Shown here in pieces: positions 8,766 through 17,492 of a stretch of DNA of 19,084 bases. A program made the position numbers and the translations under genes. The stretch comes from Entophlyctis helioformis (taxonomy: Eukaryota > Chytridiomycota > Chytridiomycetes > Chytridiales > Chytriomycetaceae). The notes beneath the pieces were generated by a model that made no database searches, was not told the origin of the DNA, and saw nothing but the letters and a program-made list of their open reading frames with translations. The stretch lies in contig JAHLKH010000339.1 of assembly GCA_025526915.1 (NCBI GenBank), positions 1-19,084 on the forward strand, in the 5' to 3' direction. Numbering within the stretch: the first letter of the stretch is position 1; each line of letters opens with the position of its first letter.

Positions 8766-10154
8766 TCACCAGCTCGGGTCGCCGAAGCTGTGGCTGGAGC
8801 CAAGGTCGTCGCCGTCCAGATCGAAGCGTGAGGCGGTTTGAGTCTCAGCCGGAAACGAACGCGACTGTCCACGCCCACGTCCACGCCCGCGGCCAGTGCT
8901 GATGCCGGCGGCACGCATGGCCTTTTGAGTCTTCTTGCAGACCTTGCAGCGTCTTGGCATGACGAATCCCATCGATATAAAGTAGTCGTAGTCGTACTGG
9001 GTGATGCCATCGTTGATGCCGCAGCCAATGCAACGGAACGTGTACACCAACTTGGCCTTGGAGTCCAGAGTCAGACCGCTCATGGACGCCCCAAGGCTTT
9101 CGAGCAGATCATCCATGTCGGCATGGCGCGAGCTTGACGACGATGCCTGGCTCGACGCCTTGGACAGTCCGCCGTAGTGGTCCATGAGCAGCTCCAGCAG
9201 GCTCTTTTTGATGCCACGGCCCATGACGCAGAGCTCGTACACCACGCATCGCAGCGATGAGAGATGGTTCTCCCAGTCCTCGTCACTCACGCCTGATGGA
9301 CGCACCGTCTTGCTCTTGGGAAAGATGCGGTCAAACGCCTCGGCTGGCTTGTCGAGAAACTCGTCCCATGCATCGTCCGGCTCAACTTGGTCGTTTGTCC
9401 ATGAAGCCGACACGGTCGCTGCGTCCCAGACTGGGAAGATCTCGATCACGGGGCCGGGGATCTTGCGACGAGCATAGACAGCCTGGCGCAGAGGACGGGC
9501 ATCAATGTGCGGGTTGCCGCATTCCTTGTTCAGACACGTCGTGACGCCTCGACGGTAGCGGCCCTTGTACGTGATGTGCGACTGCAAGTATGGCTCAGAC
9601 GAGAGAGCGGGCGGAGGGTCCAGCTCCATGTACTTGATCTTGGGCAGGCGCTTCATGCGTTCGGCAAGACGATCGGTCATTGTCAGCGTCAGCCTGCCGT
9701 TGGCGACCTTGAGTTCATCTCTGACCGCAAAGGTCGAGTGCTGAAACTGAGCAAAGTCGTTGTCGCGGCTGACGATGATGGCACCGTCCAGCTCGGCGTG
9801 CGAAGCCATCGCGATGTCATTGTCAACGTTGACGGCGTAGCGGATGGAGGCACCGCAGGCACGGAAGGCGTCCGTCAGAAGCGTGCTCATGCCCTGCAGG
9901 CCGACGTTGCGAGACTCGAGTTGCTTCTCGCGTCTGTCCATCCACACGTCTTCCTTAGCCAGGGTCACTTGGAGGTCGTCCACGAAGACGGTGAGCTCGT
10001 AGCCGGAGGCTTTGGCGGCCGTCACAAGCGCATTGACGTTCTTGAGGAGGACGTCCAGGTTCTGGTGGGGAGTCCCGTCCGGAAACAACACGTAGCAGAA
10101 GTTGAGGCCGTCGAGGAACACCTTCTGCGGCTGGCGGGCTGCTGTGACGGACAT
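8766..10154 (-). CDS. PIN-like (XPG/FEN-type fold) protein with cysteine pairs and RG-rich tail
   Basis: A single uninterrupted exon of 462 aa. The N-terminal part looks like a PIN/XPG-type nuclease fold: VFLDGLNFCYVL (Asp 15), FVDDLQ (Asp 59/60), a basic WMDRREKQLESR segment, NVDNDIAMA (Asp 111, 113) and VSRDNDFAQF (Asp 131, 133). These match the spacing of acidic metal ligands in such enzymes, so nuclease activity is plausible but not shown. Residues 207-212 hold CLNKEC. A CxxC at 375-378 and another at 403-406 could form a zinc site. A repeated GR run (about 421-429) suggests RNA or nucleic-acid binding. A Ser-rich stretch is at about 332-342. I cannot assign a named family. The frame stays open upstream to 10619 and an in-frame ATG at 10331 would add 59 residues; I chose 10154 because it lies directly before the conserved fold. 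It is divergent from the NmrA gene and close upstream of HDHD2. Confidence 0.85.
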   Translation of the reverse strand: MSVTAARQPQKVFLDGLNFCYVLFPDGTPHQNLDVLLKNVNALVTAAKASGYELTVFVDDLQVTLAKEDVWMDRREKQLESRNVGLQGMSTLLTDAFRACGASIRYAVNVDNDIAMASHAELDGAIIVSRDNDFAQFQHSTFAVRDELKVANGRLTLTMTDRLAERMKRLPKIKYMELDPPPALSSEPYLQSHITYKGRYRRGVTTCLNKECGNPHIDARPLRQAVYARRKIPGPVIEIFPVWDAATVSASWTNDQVEPDDAWDEFLDKPAEAFDRIFPKSKTVRPSGVSDEDWENHLSSLRCVVYELCVMGRGIKKSLLELLMDHYGGLSKASSQASSSSSRHADMDDLLESLGASMSGLTLDSKAKLVYTFRCIGCGINDGITQYDYDYFISMGFVMPRRCKVCKKTQKAMRAAGISTGRGRGRGRGQSRSFPAETQTASRFDLDGDDLGSSHSFGDPSW

Positions 10155-10380
10155 GGCTGCTGTGTAGGCTGTGGACACGGAAAGCCACGCCTTTTGAAGG
10201 CGATCGCCTGTCAATGTGTCAACGTCGACCGGACACCTGTCCGATGTTGCGTGGGAGTGAGGGGAAGGCAATTCGGCGCGGGAGAAGGTGGCTGGGGCAT
10301 GCCGCATTTCTCCGCGGCGGCGGCTGTGCATAAATGTCGGTTTTCCCGCTCGCTCACTTATCCTCGCAAAGAACAACAAG
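10155..10380. promoter_or_regulatory. compact bidirectional promoter region (PIN / NmrA genes)
   Basis: Only 226 nt separate the two divergent start codons. A CATAAATG at 10329-10336 sits about 45 nt upstream of the plus-strand ATG and could be a weak TATA-like element. The plus-strand start has an ACAAGATGG context. Shared regulation is an inference from spacing. Confidence 0.5.
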
Positions 10381-11145
10381 ATGGCAAAGTACGGCGTATT
10401 CGGCGGCACTGTCGGCGTGGGCAAGCACTTTGTCGAGCAGGCACTCGCGGCGGGCCACACCGTTACGGTTCTCGCCCGCACGCCCGCCAAGCTGGACGAG
10501 GTTGCGGCCAAGTACGGCAACAAGCTCGTCATTGTGCAGGGCGATGCGCTCAACGCGGATGACGTCAAGAAGGTCGTCCAGGGCCAGGATGCCATCCTCA
10601 CCTCGCTTGGTAGGTGCATGCTGGTGTCTGCTGCCCTCCTGCTGGCCGGCCGGCCACTGATGGCCGTGTGTCCTCAGGCAACGGCCCTGCAACACCCATG
10701 AACATCTGCTCGACTGCCAGCAAGTTCATCATCGATGCTCAGACCGAGTTCAACGTCAAGCGCACCGTGGTGATCACGTCATTTGGCTGCCGCGAGTCGT
10801 GGAATGACTCTTCGGTAAGACAGACTGTGCGAGATTGCCCTGCCTGCCCCCTCCACGCACGACTCATTGTCCGTCCCTCAGCTGTCTATCCGCCCCTTCC
10901 TGTACTTCTTCATTGGCGCGCCGATCCGCGACAAGAACATTCAAGAGGAGCTGTACGAAAAGTCAAGCCTCAACTGGACGGTGCTGCGTCCCGGCGGTCT
11001 GACCAACAACCCGCCTAAGGGAGAGTTCCGCCACGGCATTGCCATCCCCGGCGGCATGATTGCTCGCGCCGATGTTGCTGCTTTCGCCCTCAAGCAGATC
11101 GCAGTGGACGACTACCTCTTCAAGTCCCCAACTCTTGCCTACTGA
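10381..11145 (+). CDS. NmrA-like NAD(P)-binding protein (atypical SDR)
   Basis: Exons 10381-10609, 10678-10814 and 10882-11145 give 209 aa. The introns are GTAGGT...CTCAG and GTAAGA...CTCAG, in phases 1 and 0. The N-terminus is a Rossmann beta-alpha-beta with YGVFGGTVGVGKHFVEQAL (residues 4-22; dinucleotide-binding glycine loop), then VTVLARTP where Arg would contact the NADP phosphate, and VQGDALNADDVKKVVQGQDA. Later landmarks are VKRTVVITSFGC, then WTVLRPGGLTN, the strand and loop typical of NmrA/biliverdin-reductase-B-like proteins. A classical YxxxK catalytic pair is not evident, as in many atypical SDRs, so it may be a reductase or a redox sensor; the substrate is unknown. Predicted cytosolic, with no signal peptide. 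Its 3' end converges on the next gene, 192 nt away. Confidence 0.9.
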
Positions 11146-11337
11146 TCTGTTGTTTCCAACACGATCCCCACCACCCACCAGCAACCAGATCTCTGCAATG
11201 AACTTGTCATAAACGCACCGCTATGACGATGAAGATGATGATGGTTTATGAGGAGCATAAGGATTAAACAAAACAGATCTAGGGTGTGCATGTGTGGCCA
11301 AGAGAGCGCATCCCAAAGACGATGAGAGGCAGTCGCA
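11146..11337. other. convergent 3' UTR region
   Basis: This 192-nt gap lies between the NmrA stop and the stop of the CaaX-box membrane protein. It contains AT-richer sequence (CATAAAC, GGATTAAAC) but no consensus AATAAA on either strand. No gene is seen. Confidence 0.5.
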
Positions 11338-13273
11338 TCACATGATCGAACACCGAGATCCGCCGTTGGGCGACCGACGTGCGGCATCAACAACGCCCAC
11401 TGCCATATGCAAGACGCTCTCCTTGAGAGATCCGGTGGCCTTGGCGGCCGTCGATCCGACCTTGCGCACGGCATCAATGTCGTACTCAATCTCAACAACA
11501 GAGAGCAGCTCTTCCATCCAGGCAACCATGCGGCCCTCCTCGTTCTCGACCTGCAGGCCAGTGACGCCGACAATTGTGGCGCCAGCGCCCCAGTCTCCAT
11601 AGAGGAACCCGTTGAGCGCGCCCTTGACGGCGCCAGTGAGCATGCCCTTGGCGGTCGATGCGAGGCCGCGCACTGGCGCTTCAGACGTCATGGCAGGCAC
11701 AATCTCGACGGTGATGGTCATGTTGGTGCGCTCGTTGGACATCTCGAGGCCGCGGATCGTGCCCTGGGCAACACGCGAGCCGTTGAGAAGCGCGTGGAAA
11801 CGCACCGAGCCGAGCTTGTAGGTGAGGTTGGGCGGCGTTGGGAAGACAATGTCGAGGCCGCCATTGATGGACCGCATGAGCGGCGTCACTGGCAGCGGCG
11901 TGATGACGGGCACGGGAATGAGCGAGTCGACGCCCGTGAGGGCTTCCTTGACAACGGCATGCACGGTTTCGTCAATGGCGGCGCGGTTGATGGTGGGGAT
12001 GCCATACGAGCCGGTGCGGGAGACAAACTGCTTAATGTCGATCGACTCGAACTGGCCCGACATGATGAGCGACGCGACCTCTTCGGGATTCGCGGCAGGC
12101 GGCGCGACAACGGCCGGGGCAGGGGCAGCAGCAGCAGTAGCAGCAGCAGCGGCTTCGGCGTCGGCATCAGAGGTCTTTTCTGCGCCAGTGGCAGCACCAG
12201 AAGCAGCAGCGACTGCATCGACTGCATCGGCAGGTGCAAACGGCTTGAGCTCAGAGCCGGACTCGTCGTCCTGGACCACGGTCTCGGCAAAGTAGTCGAC
12301 CGTCTCCTGTGCCTCGCGCAGCTCCTTCTCGAGCTCGCCCTGCTTGCGCGCCTCCTCCTCCTCCAGCTTCTGCTGCTCCTCGAGGTGCTGCTGCACCTCC
12401 TTCTCCATCTGCTTCTGCAGCTTCTCGCGGCGCTTCTCGGCATCCTGCTTGCGCTTCCGCTCGGCAGCAACCTTGATGGCTGTTTGCAGATGCCACACGT
12501 CCGAGAGTGCCCGTGGAGGTGCACGTGACAGAGACGTTCAAAGCGTCAGTCGACAGCATTGCTGTGGCGTAATGATGCGGTGTCACAAAGATTGGCCGCA
12601 CGCCGCTATAATAGCATAGCGATGCGCATCCGTTTCTAGCGGACAAGCTGGTGGACAGACAGACAGAGACAGAGACAGAGCAACAGCAGACAATGGACCC
12701 ACCAATGAGCTCGCCAATGTTGATGGTCTTGGTCAGCGGCACGGCGTCGAGCACCATGAGACCGCCGCAAATGTCAATCGTCGCCGTCATGTCCACACGG
12801 ACCGAGATGCGCTCGACCTCCTTCTGTCCGCCAATAACGACTCTGCGCACAACCTGCTTGAGCGCCTCCATCGACTCGCCGAGCACAACCTCGACATGAT
12901 CGAGCTTGACCCGCACGTCGGTCGACTCGGTGCCTGGCGGGCCGCCCGCTATGATGGGGCTCTGGATGAGCGTCTCGGCCCACAGGTCGCCAAGGAGAGC
13001 GTCGTAGACACGCACAGGCGACACCAGACGCACGACGACGGTGCCCATGTTCATGGGCAGGAAGTTGGTGTCGAGGATGGTGACGTCCAGCGACGCCTGC
13101 ACGCCGTGGTCGGTGATGGACTTGAGCGCCAGCGAGTGGTACGTCAGCTCCTTGTCGAGCGGAACAATCTTGACGACATACTGGATGATGGCCGGCAGCA
13201 GCAGGAACTTGGCGAGGAAGTACCAAAACACAGCAAACAGCACAAAGGCGAGCAGCGACTGTAAGAGGTCCAT
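11338..13273 (-). CDS. membrane-anchored protein with coiled coil and C-terminal CaaX box, resembling fungal DUF3712/LEA-2-like proteins
   Basis: Exons 13273-12703 and 12479-11338 (intron GTGGGT...AACAG, phase 1) give 570 aa. Residues 1 to about 33 form a hydrophobic helix (LLAFVLFAVFWYFLAKFLLL). A first beta-rich domain follows to about 190 (TNFLPMNMGTVVVRL, VRVKLDHVEVV). A strongly charged coiled coil spans about 195-265 (AERKRKQDAEKRREKLQKQM). Next come an Ala-rich linker encoded by CAG/GCA-type repeats and a second beta-rich domain (NLTYKLGSVRFHALLNGSRV, then MTITVEIVP). The last residues are SRCSIM, so the protein ends in CSIM, a farnesylation-type CaaX motif. The DUF3712-like assignment rests on the look of the beta domains and the N-terminal helix, so treat it as tentative. 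The topology suggests a protein held to an ER or other endomembrane. OS-9 lies 162 nt upstream on the same strand. Confidence 0.82.
12126..12152. repeat. CAG-type trinucleotide repeat, coding
   Basis: Interrupted (GCA)n on the plus strand encodes an alanine run in the linker of the CaaX-box protein on the minus strand. Confidence 0.8.
12653..12681. repeat. GACA/GAGACA simple repeat in intron
   Basis: GACAGACAGACAGAGACAGAG-type repeats lie just inside the donor end of the 223-nt intron of the CaaX-box gene, and explain part of its larger size. Confidence 0.8.
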
Positions 13274-13435
13274 GGTTTAGTGGTAGTGCTGTTGTTGTTG
13301 TGGTGGTGGTGGTAGTCGATGCGGCTGGCTATTTCAGGCGCTTGTCGACGTTCAACGTTTTGATGAGGTCCCGTTAGTTGGGTAAAGTTTTTTTGCGATA
13401 TTTTGCGTCTTTATTTGTTGATCAATCAGAGGCTG
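13274..13435. other. intergenic region between OS-9 3' end and CaaX-box gene start
   Basis: The 162 nt hold the OS-9 3' UTR and the promoter/5' UTR of the next minus-strand gene. A (GTT)n(GTG)n tract is at 13289-13314, inside the likely 5' UTR. Confidence 0.55.
13410..13415 (-). terminator. polyadenylation signal AATAAA for OS-9
   Basis: AATAAA on the minus strand, about 20 nt past the OS-9 stop codon, followed by an A/T-rich stretch (CAAAATATCGC, then an A-run). It is the one clear consensus poly(A) signal I find directly after a stop codon in this window. Confidence 0.65.
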
Positions 13436-14231
13436 TCAGAGCCCCTGCGCCTCCAGGTCGGCAACCAGCTGGTCAAACTCGTCTAGCTCGTCCGCATACA
13501 GCTGGCCCAGATCGCCCAGCGCCTCGCTAAACACGGCCGCCCTCTCGGTGTCGTCCATAAGCTCGAGCTCGTCCATCAGCTGCTTCAGAGTCTCTTCGAC
13601 TTGATCCGGCCCGTCAAGACCGTCCATCCCTTCAGGCGTGAGCGCATAGTCTGCCAGGCCGTCCGTCACGGGGACATAGTCTGCGTTGTCGGCGAATGCG
13701 GCAATGAGACCGCGTCGGACAATGCCAAGCTGCTTGCGCACAGCCATGAGTGCCAGCTCGACGTGCGCTTCTTGCTCTGCCGATGTGCCCAGCTCGGGAT
13801 TGCCTTTAGGCTTGGTCATTGCGGTGGCTCCATCTGCATCTCCTGCCACAGATGAGTCTGCTGCCGGTGACGACACGGATGTTGCTGCTTGCTGAGGATC
13901 GGCCAATGACGTGGGCGTGGCTGATTCCGGCGCAGCGGATGGTGGAGTGGCTGCCGATGCATCTAGCGGTGTGCGTCCATGCTGTGTTGGCTGAAATCCC
14001 GCCGCTCCATGGCCAGGCGTGGGTGCTGAGCCGGGCGTCGATCCCTGGCTCGCTTGCAAGGGCTGCCTCTGGTTGGCCAATGCTTGCCGCGTTGTCTCGT
14101 CTGTCAGCTCGCATCCAACTGGCAGGTCGCACTTTGATCGGATCAGGTCATTGACGGACACTGCGGCCGGCGTCTGCCGTGCCAGTCCCACTACAATGCT
14201 CGCTGCGCCTGTTGCCGCAGAAGCAGACACA

Positions 14232-14262
<31 letters not shown>

Positions 14263-15567
14263 GTGTCGCTAGTGATTCAGCGACTGGTGCGTCTATGCTC
14301 ATGACGGCTGCGCTGTGGTGATCTCTGTAAAGAGCGTCGTCGTCCGCAGCAACTTGCAAACACTCGATCTGGTTTGACGCGGTCCGTTCCCGAGTCTTGA
14401 ACACGGGATGGAAGCACATGAGCGGCGTGTGCACGGCCATGACGTACTTGCACACGCTGTACTCACGCATGTACGAAATGTGCTGTTGCGTACAGCAGTG
14501 GAACTGGCCGTGCCGTGCCGTGCCGTCTCTGTGTCAGCCAGCCTCATCGTCCCATGACAGAGTGCATCGGCTGATGGGCGACCAACCTGCACTTCAACGG
14601 TCCGATACTCGCCCGTTTCCTGGCAGACATCGCCATGTGCCCACACTTGCCGCAGATAATGCCGCCCACTCTCGTCCGTCTCGACCAGATCAGATGCAGG
14701 CATGTTGTCCAGATCAACCACCACGGCAGCAGGAGATGTCGCCTTGCCGTCCTTTGCACTGCCGATCGCGTCGAGATCCGCTCGTCGTGCTTCCAGACTC
14801 GCGTATCCCAGAATGTAGTCCAGGATCTCGGCGTCCTTGTACTCTGGCTTGTCTGGCCAGTCGTAGTACTGCCGCACATAGCGGCCATGGCAGTATTCAT
14901 AGTCCCACAGCTTGTCCGTCTGTCGTCATGGCTTGCTTGTCAGTCACGAGGTCATGGATGAGCAGTCCATCCGTCCATGCACGATCCGGTCGGCCGACGT
15001 ACATGCAAGATGCATGCGTACGGCAGGGCCGCGAGCCTCGTCCACGCCTCTCGCACCACAGCCTCTGTCTGCGGGTTGTTGCGGTTCCATGACACCGAGC
15101 TGGTGTCATCGTCGTCGACGGCAGGATGCAATGGAAGCGTGCAGAGGAACTCGGATCCGGCGTGCCGAACCTGGATGACTTGGGTAGACGCAGCATTGGC
15201 TGTGCGGCTCTGTCGACAGCATGCCCGTGCATGCAAGCGAGTCAGTCAGTCAGCCATCTATCTATCCATGCACGGTGCTGTGTGTGCAGGCCTGCCATGG
15301 TGAGCTCACACGACTGCGGGCAAGGATGTGGTCGGCCTCTTGGCGTGACAGGTGACGAGTGCCCATGACAAGACGGAACTCGGGCAAGCCAAAGTAGTCT
15401 GCAAAGACAGACGTGCGGCCGTCACTGGGTCCTGCGGATGGCTTTGCGCCCCGGGTCTCTGTGGATTTGCCTGCACCTGCACCTGCACCTGTGCCTGTGC
15501 CTGTGCCTGCTACTCTTGTGGCAACAGCAACGCTGGCTGACAGCATCAACGCAATCGAAGCGCGCAT
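13436..15567 (-). CDS. OS-9/Yos9-like ER lectin with MRH domain (ERAD)
   Basis: Exons 15567-15310, 15209-15003, 14919-14587 and 14503-13436 give 621 aa. OS-9/Yos9 lectins read trimmed N-glycans on misfolded ER proteins and pass them to the HRD1 ubiquitin ligase. A signal peptide is visible (MRASIALMLSASVAVA). The luminal N-terminus (FGLPEFRLVMGTRHLS, then SEFLCTLPL) is OS-9-like. The MRH domain runs from about Cys152 to Phe301: ACILHTDKLWDYEYCHGRYV, VWAHGDVCQETGEYRTVEVQ, FHCC, REYSVCKYVMAVHTPLMCFH. The expected sugar-contact residues Q172, R261, E280 and Y286 are present. The usual WW pair is LW here. The rest is a long Ala/Ser/Pro-rich and acidic tail with no HDEL. Gly-Thr/Gly-Ala and Ser-Ala runs come from simple repeats at 15470-15510 and 14235-14264. 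The acceptor of exon 2 could instead be 17 codons later (exon from 15158). Confidence 0.9.
14235..14264. repeat. hexanucleotide repeat GCAGAC, coding
   Basis: About five tandem GCAGAC units on the plus strand encode a Ser-Ala run in the OS-9-like tail on the minus strand. Confidence 0.9.
15470..15510. repeat. hexanucleotide repeat CTGCAC/CTGTGC, coding
   Basis: Six to seven tandem hexamers on the plus strand encode a Gly-Thr then Gly-Ala run just after the signal peptide of the OS-9-like protein. Confidence 0.9.
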
Positions 15568-16003
15568 GTCGTGTGCGAGATCAGTCAGAAGGAGGGGGGG
15601 TAATTGATTTCGTTCCCATAGAGCACCTTGCGCCGGCACCTGATTGGCCGGCTGGTTTGCCTCGAATTTTGTTCAATTTGGCATCCAATTTTCAATCGTT
15701 TTGAATCCAATTTCATATTCTTGTCCGAATTCCCAGTCACTCTGAGCAGCCAGCAGCCGATGCCTTCTCAAGTCGTGGTCGCTTTGACGCTGGCTTGTGG
15801 GCTGCTGAGCCTGTCCAAGGGGCAGCAGTTGGTTGCGTGTTGGTAGTGTCACCAAGGACTGTCCTGCTACTGCCTGTTGCGGCTGTTGGCCTTCTGCGTC
15901 CAGTCGGCGCACTTGTGTGTGCTGCTGGGGCTGCCTGATGCAATGTCCGAACGGGCGATGCCACAGGCGACACAGACGCACAGGCATCTGCTGCTGCTGC
16001 TCT
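15568..16003. other. intergenic region upstream of OS-9, with ambiguous coding signals
   Basis: This holds the OS-9 promoter. An A/T-rich patch at about 15658-15730 stands out from the G+C-rich surroundings, and a G-run is at 15591-15600. Two ambiguous coding signals overlap here: a minus-strand Ala/Thr/Pro-rich frame (15973-15737) that may be the true C-terminus of the next gene, and a plus-strand ATG at 15760 followed by a signal-peptide-like stretch. Confidence 0.45.
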
Positions 16004-17492
16004 CTACCGCTTGCTTGGTGCTCCACGGCGGCTGGCTGTTGGCGTGGCAGCTGCAACAACGGTTGGCTGTCCAGGCTCGTCCGCAAGGTCCTTGTCGTCA
16101 TCGAGCTTGTCAAGGCACACAGTGTCAACAGAGTCGCAACTGTTGACAGCCATCGCACAACAGGCAGACGAGCTCACCAACGAGGACATGGATGGATCAC
16201 TCGGCGCATCGTTGAGCTGCTGCGTATCGTTGAGCTGCTGTAAGGCTCGCGCTTGGATTGGTCTGACTTTGAGAACTGTCGAGGCGATACACACAGAATG
16301 CCTGCAGCAATTCTGCTCACTCATGTCAACCTCTGTCCTGGCTGCCTTTTGTGTACACAGCATACTCTCTCTGGACGGGATCGCTGATGGATCCCCATAC
16401 AAAGATGTTGTACGATCTGTCGTAGGATGTGTATGTGCTGTTTGTGCAGTTAGTCTGCTGTGCGATCAGTGCATACACATCCTATGAGAGTATCCTACCG
16501 GCATTTGAATGATGGCTCAACAAGGAATCCGCGCTGATCAACATCCATCGACCTGATCTTGAAGATGAGTTGCATCTGTCGTGCGGCTGACATGAACTCT
16601 TCCAGGTCTGACTTGTCATTCCGGCCCTTTCCAGTCCGTCGTAAACTGTCTCGCCATGCGTTAAACAGCTGTGTCCCATGCAATGGTTAGTGCTGATCGT
16701 CAAGGATAGTGTGTTGTCTGCATGCTTGTAAGCTTACTTGCTCTACGGGATAGGACGTAAGCGCGCGACCATACAGGTGCATAAAGGTCGCTCCTTCTGG
16801 GACTGCAAACTCTGCTTTTGGATCAAGTGTCGCAAGCATGCCCAGATTCTGGTTGTTGGCTGCTGCAAAGACGTTCGTCTCGGCAAACTGCCGTGTGAGG
16901 TTTGGAAGTCAGTGAGTGATTACACTGCTTAGTGTGCGTTGTGGGTGATCAGACTTACTTTGTGATGATCGCGGTACTTTGCATAGTGCTCAAGGAGTTG
17001 GAGGACGCTGCTCTTGAACGAGGGATTGGATGCAATGCCATGCATCACGATGCCGGGATTGCTGGGATCGTCGAGGCACGAGAGCTTGACAAGAAGCTTG
17101 TCAATGTCTTTGAGAAGCACCACCAATACTTCATGGCCGCCAGGTTTCGCCTTGATGGCAAAGGCAGGGACGTTGTTGTTAAGTCATCTTGGAACGAAAC
17201 TTGTCCGAACCAAGGGGAGGCGAGACACTTGGACGCATATGACGCCTTTACGCGGGCCATCTGTGAGCTTGACAAGTGGCAGCAGCGAATGTATTTGGTT
17301 CTTCTTGTCCACCAGTGTCATGCTTTCGAATGAACCATTGTCGCAGTGGAAGCCCAAGCCGTAGTCTAGAAACTTCCCTGTTGGGTCGATGACCTGTGGG
17401 TCTGCTTGACTGGGAGCTGGCTCTGTGGTGGTGGCTGCGTCCGTGTTGTCCTGCTGGTGCCAGCGGCATGTGGTGGCTGTTGCTTGTCCATT
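16004..17492 (-). CDS. multi-exon protein of unknown function (both ends uncertain)
   Basis: I do not recognise this protein. Supported exons are <=17492-17229 (frame ...QVIDPTGKFLDYGLGFHC...), 17150-16959 (AKPGGHEVLVVLLKDIDKLL, ending YAKYRDHHK), 16887-16738 (FAETNVFAAANNQNLGMLAT, ending SYPVEQ), 16668-16499 (LFNAWRDSLRRTGKGRND, ending VEPSFKC) and 16301-16004 (QQLNDTQQLND, then LDKLDDDKDLADEPGQ). The middle junctions (CAAA/GTAAGT and GAGCAA/GTAAGC) are strong and keep phase. The first intron (17228-17151) is less sure: the donor GTGTCT is weak and GTAAAG at about 17252 with a later acceptor is an alternative. No start codon is found except an internal Met at 17321, so a 5' exon is probably missing. 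The 3' end could be a TAG at 16495, the TAG at 16004, or, after splicing from GTGAGC near 16182, a TGA at 15737 that gives a tail with KRPRLEK. Confidence 0.6.
16210..16241. repeat. 18-nt tandem duplication, coding
   Basis: CGTTGAGCTGCTG recurs with an 18-nt period. On the minus strand it encodes the repeated QQLND motif near the C-terminus of the unknown protein. Confidence 0.75.
16423..16484. repeat. inverted repeat with perfect 13-bp arms
   Basis: TAGGATGTGTATG at 16423-16435 and its exact complement CATACACATCCTA at 16472-16484 are separated by 36 nt. The structure lies inside the putative 197-nt intron 16302-16498 of the unknown minus-strand gene, close to its donor, and could fold in RNA or be the trace of a small mobile element. 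Confidence 0.85.

Noticed and set aside
9507..10562. Long plus-strand open frame (351 codons)
   Set aside because: It is antisense to the PIN-domain gene, which has recognisable motifs; the plus frame has none and is explained by G+C-rich codon positions.
11407..12528. Long plus-strand open frame (373 codons) rich in Leu and Gly/Arg
   Set aside because: It is antisense to exon 2 of the CaaX-box protein; its Leu run mirrors the minus-strand coiled coil codons.
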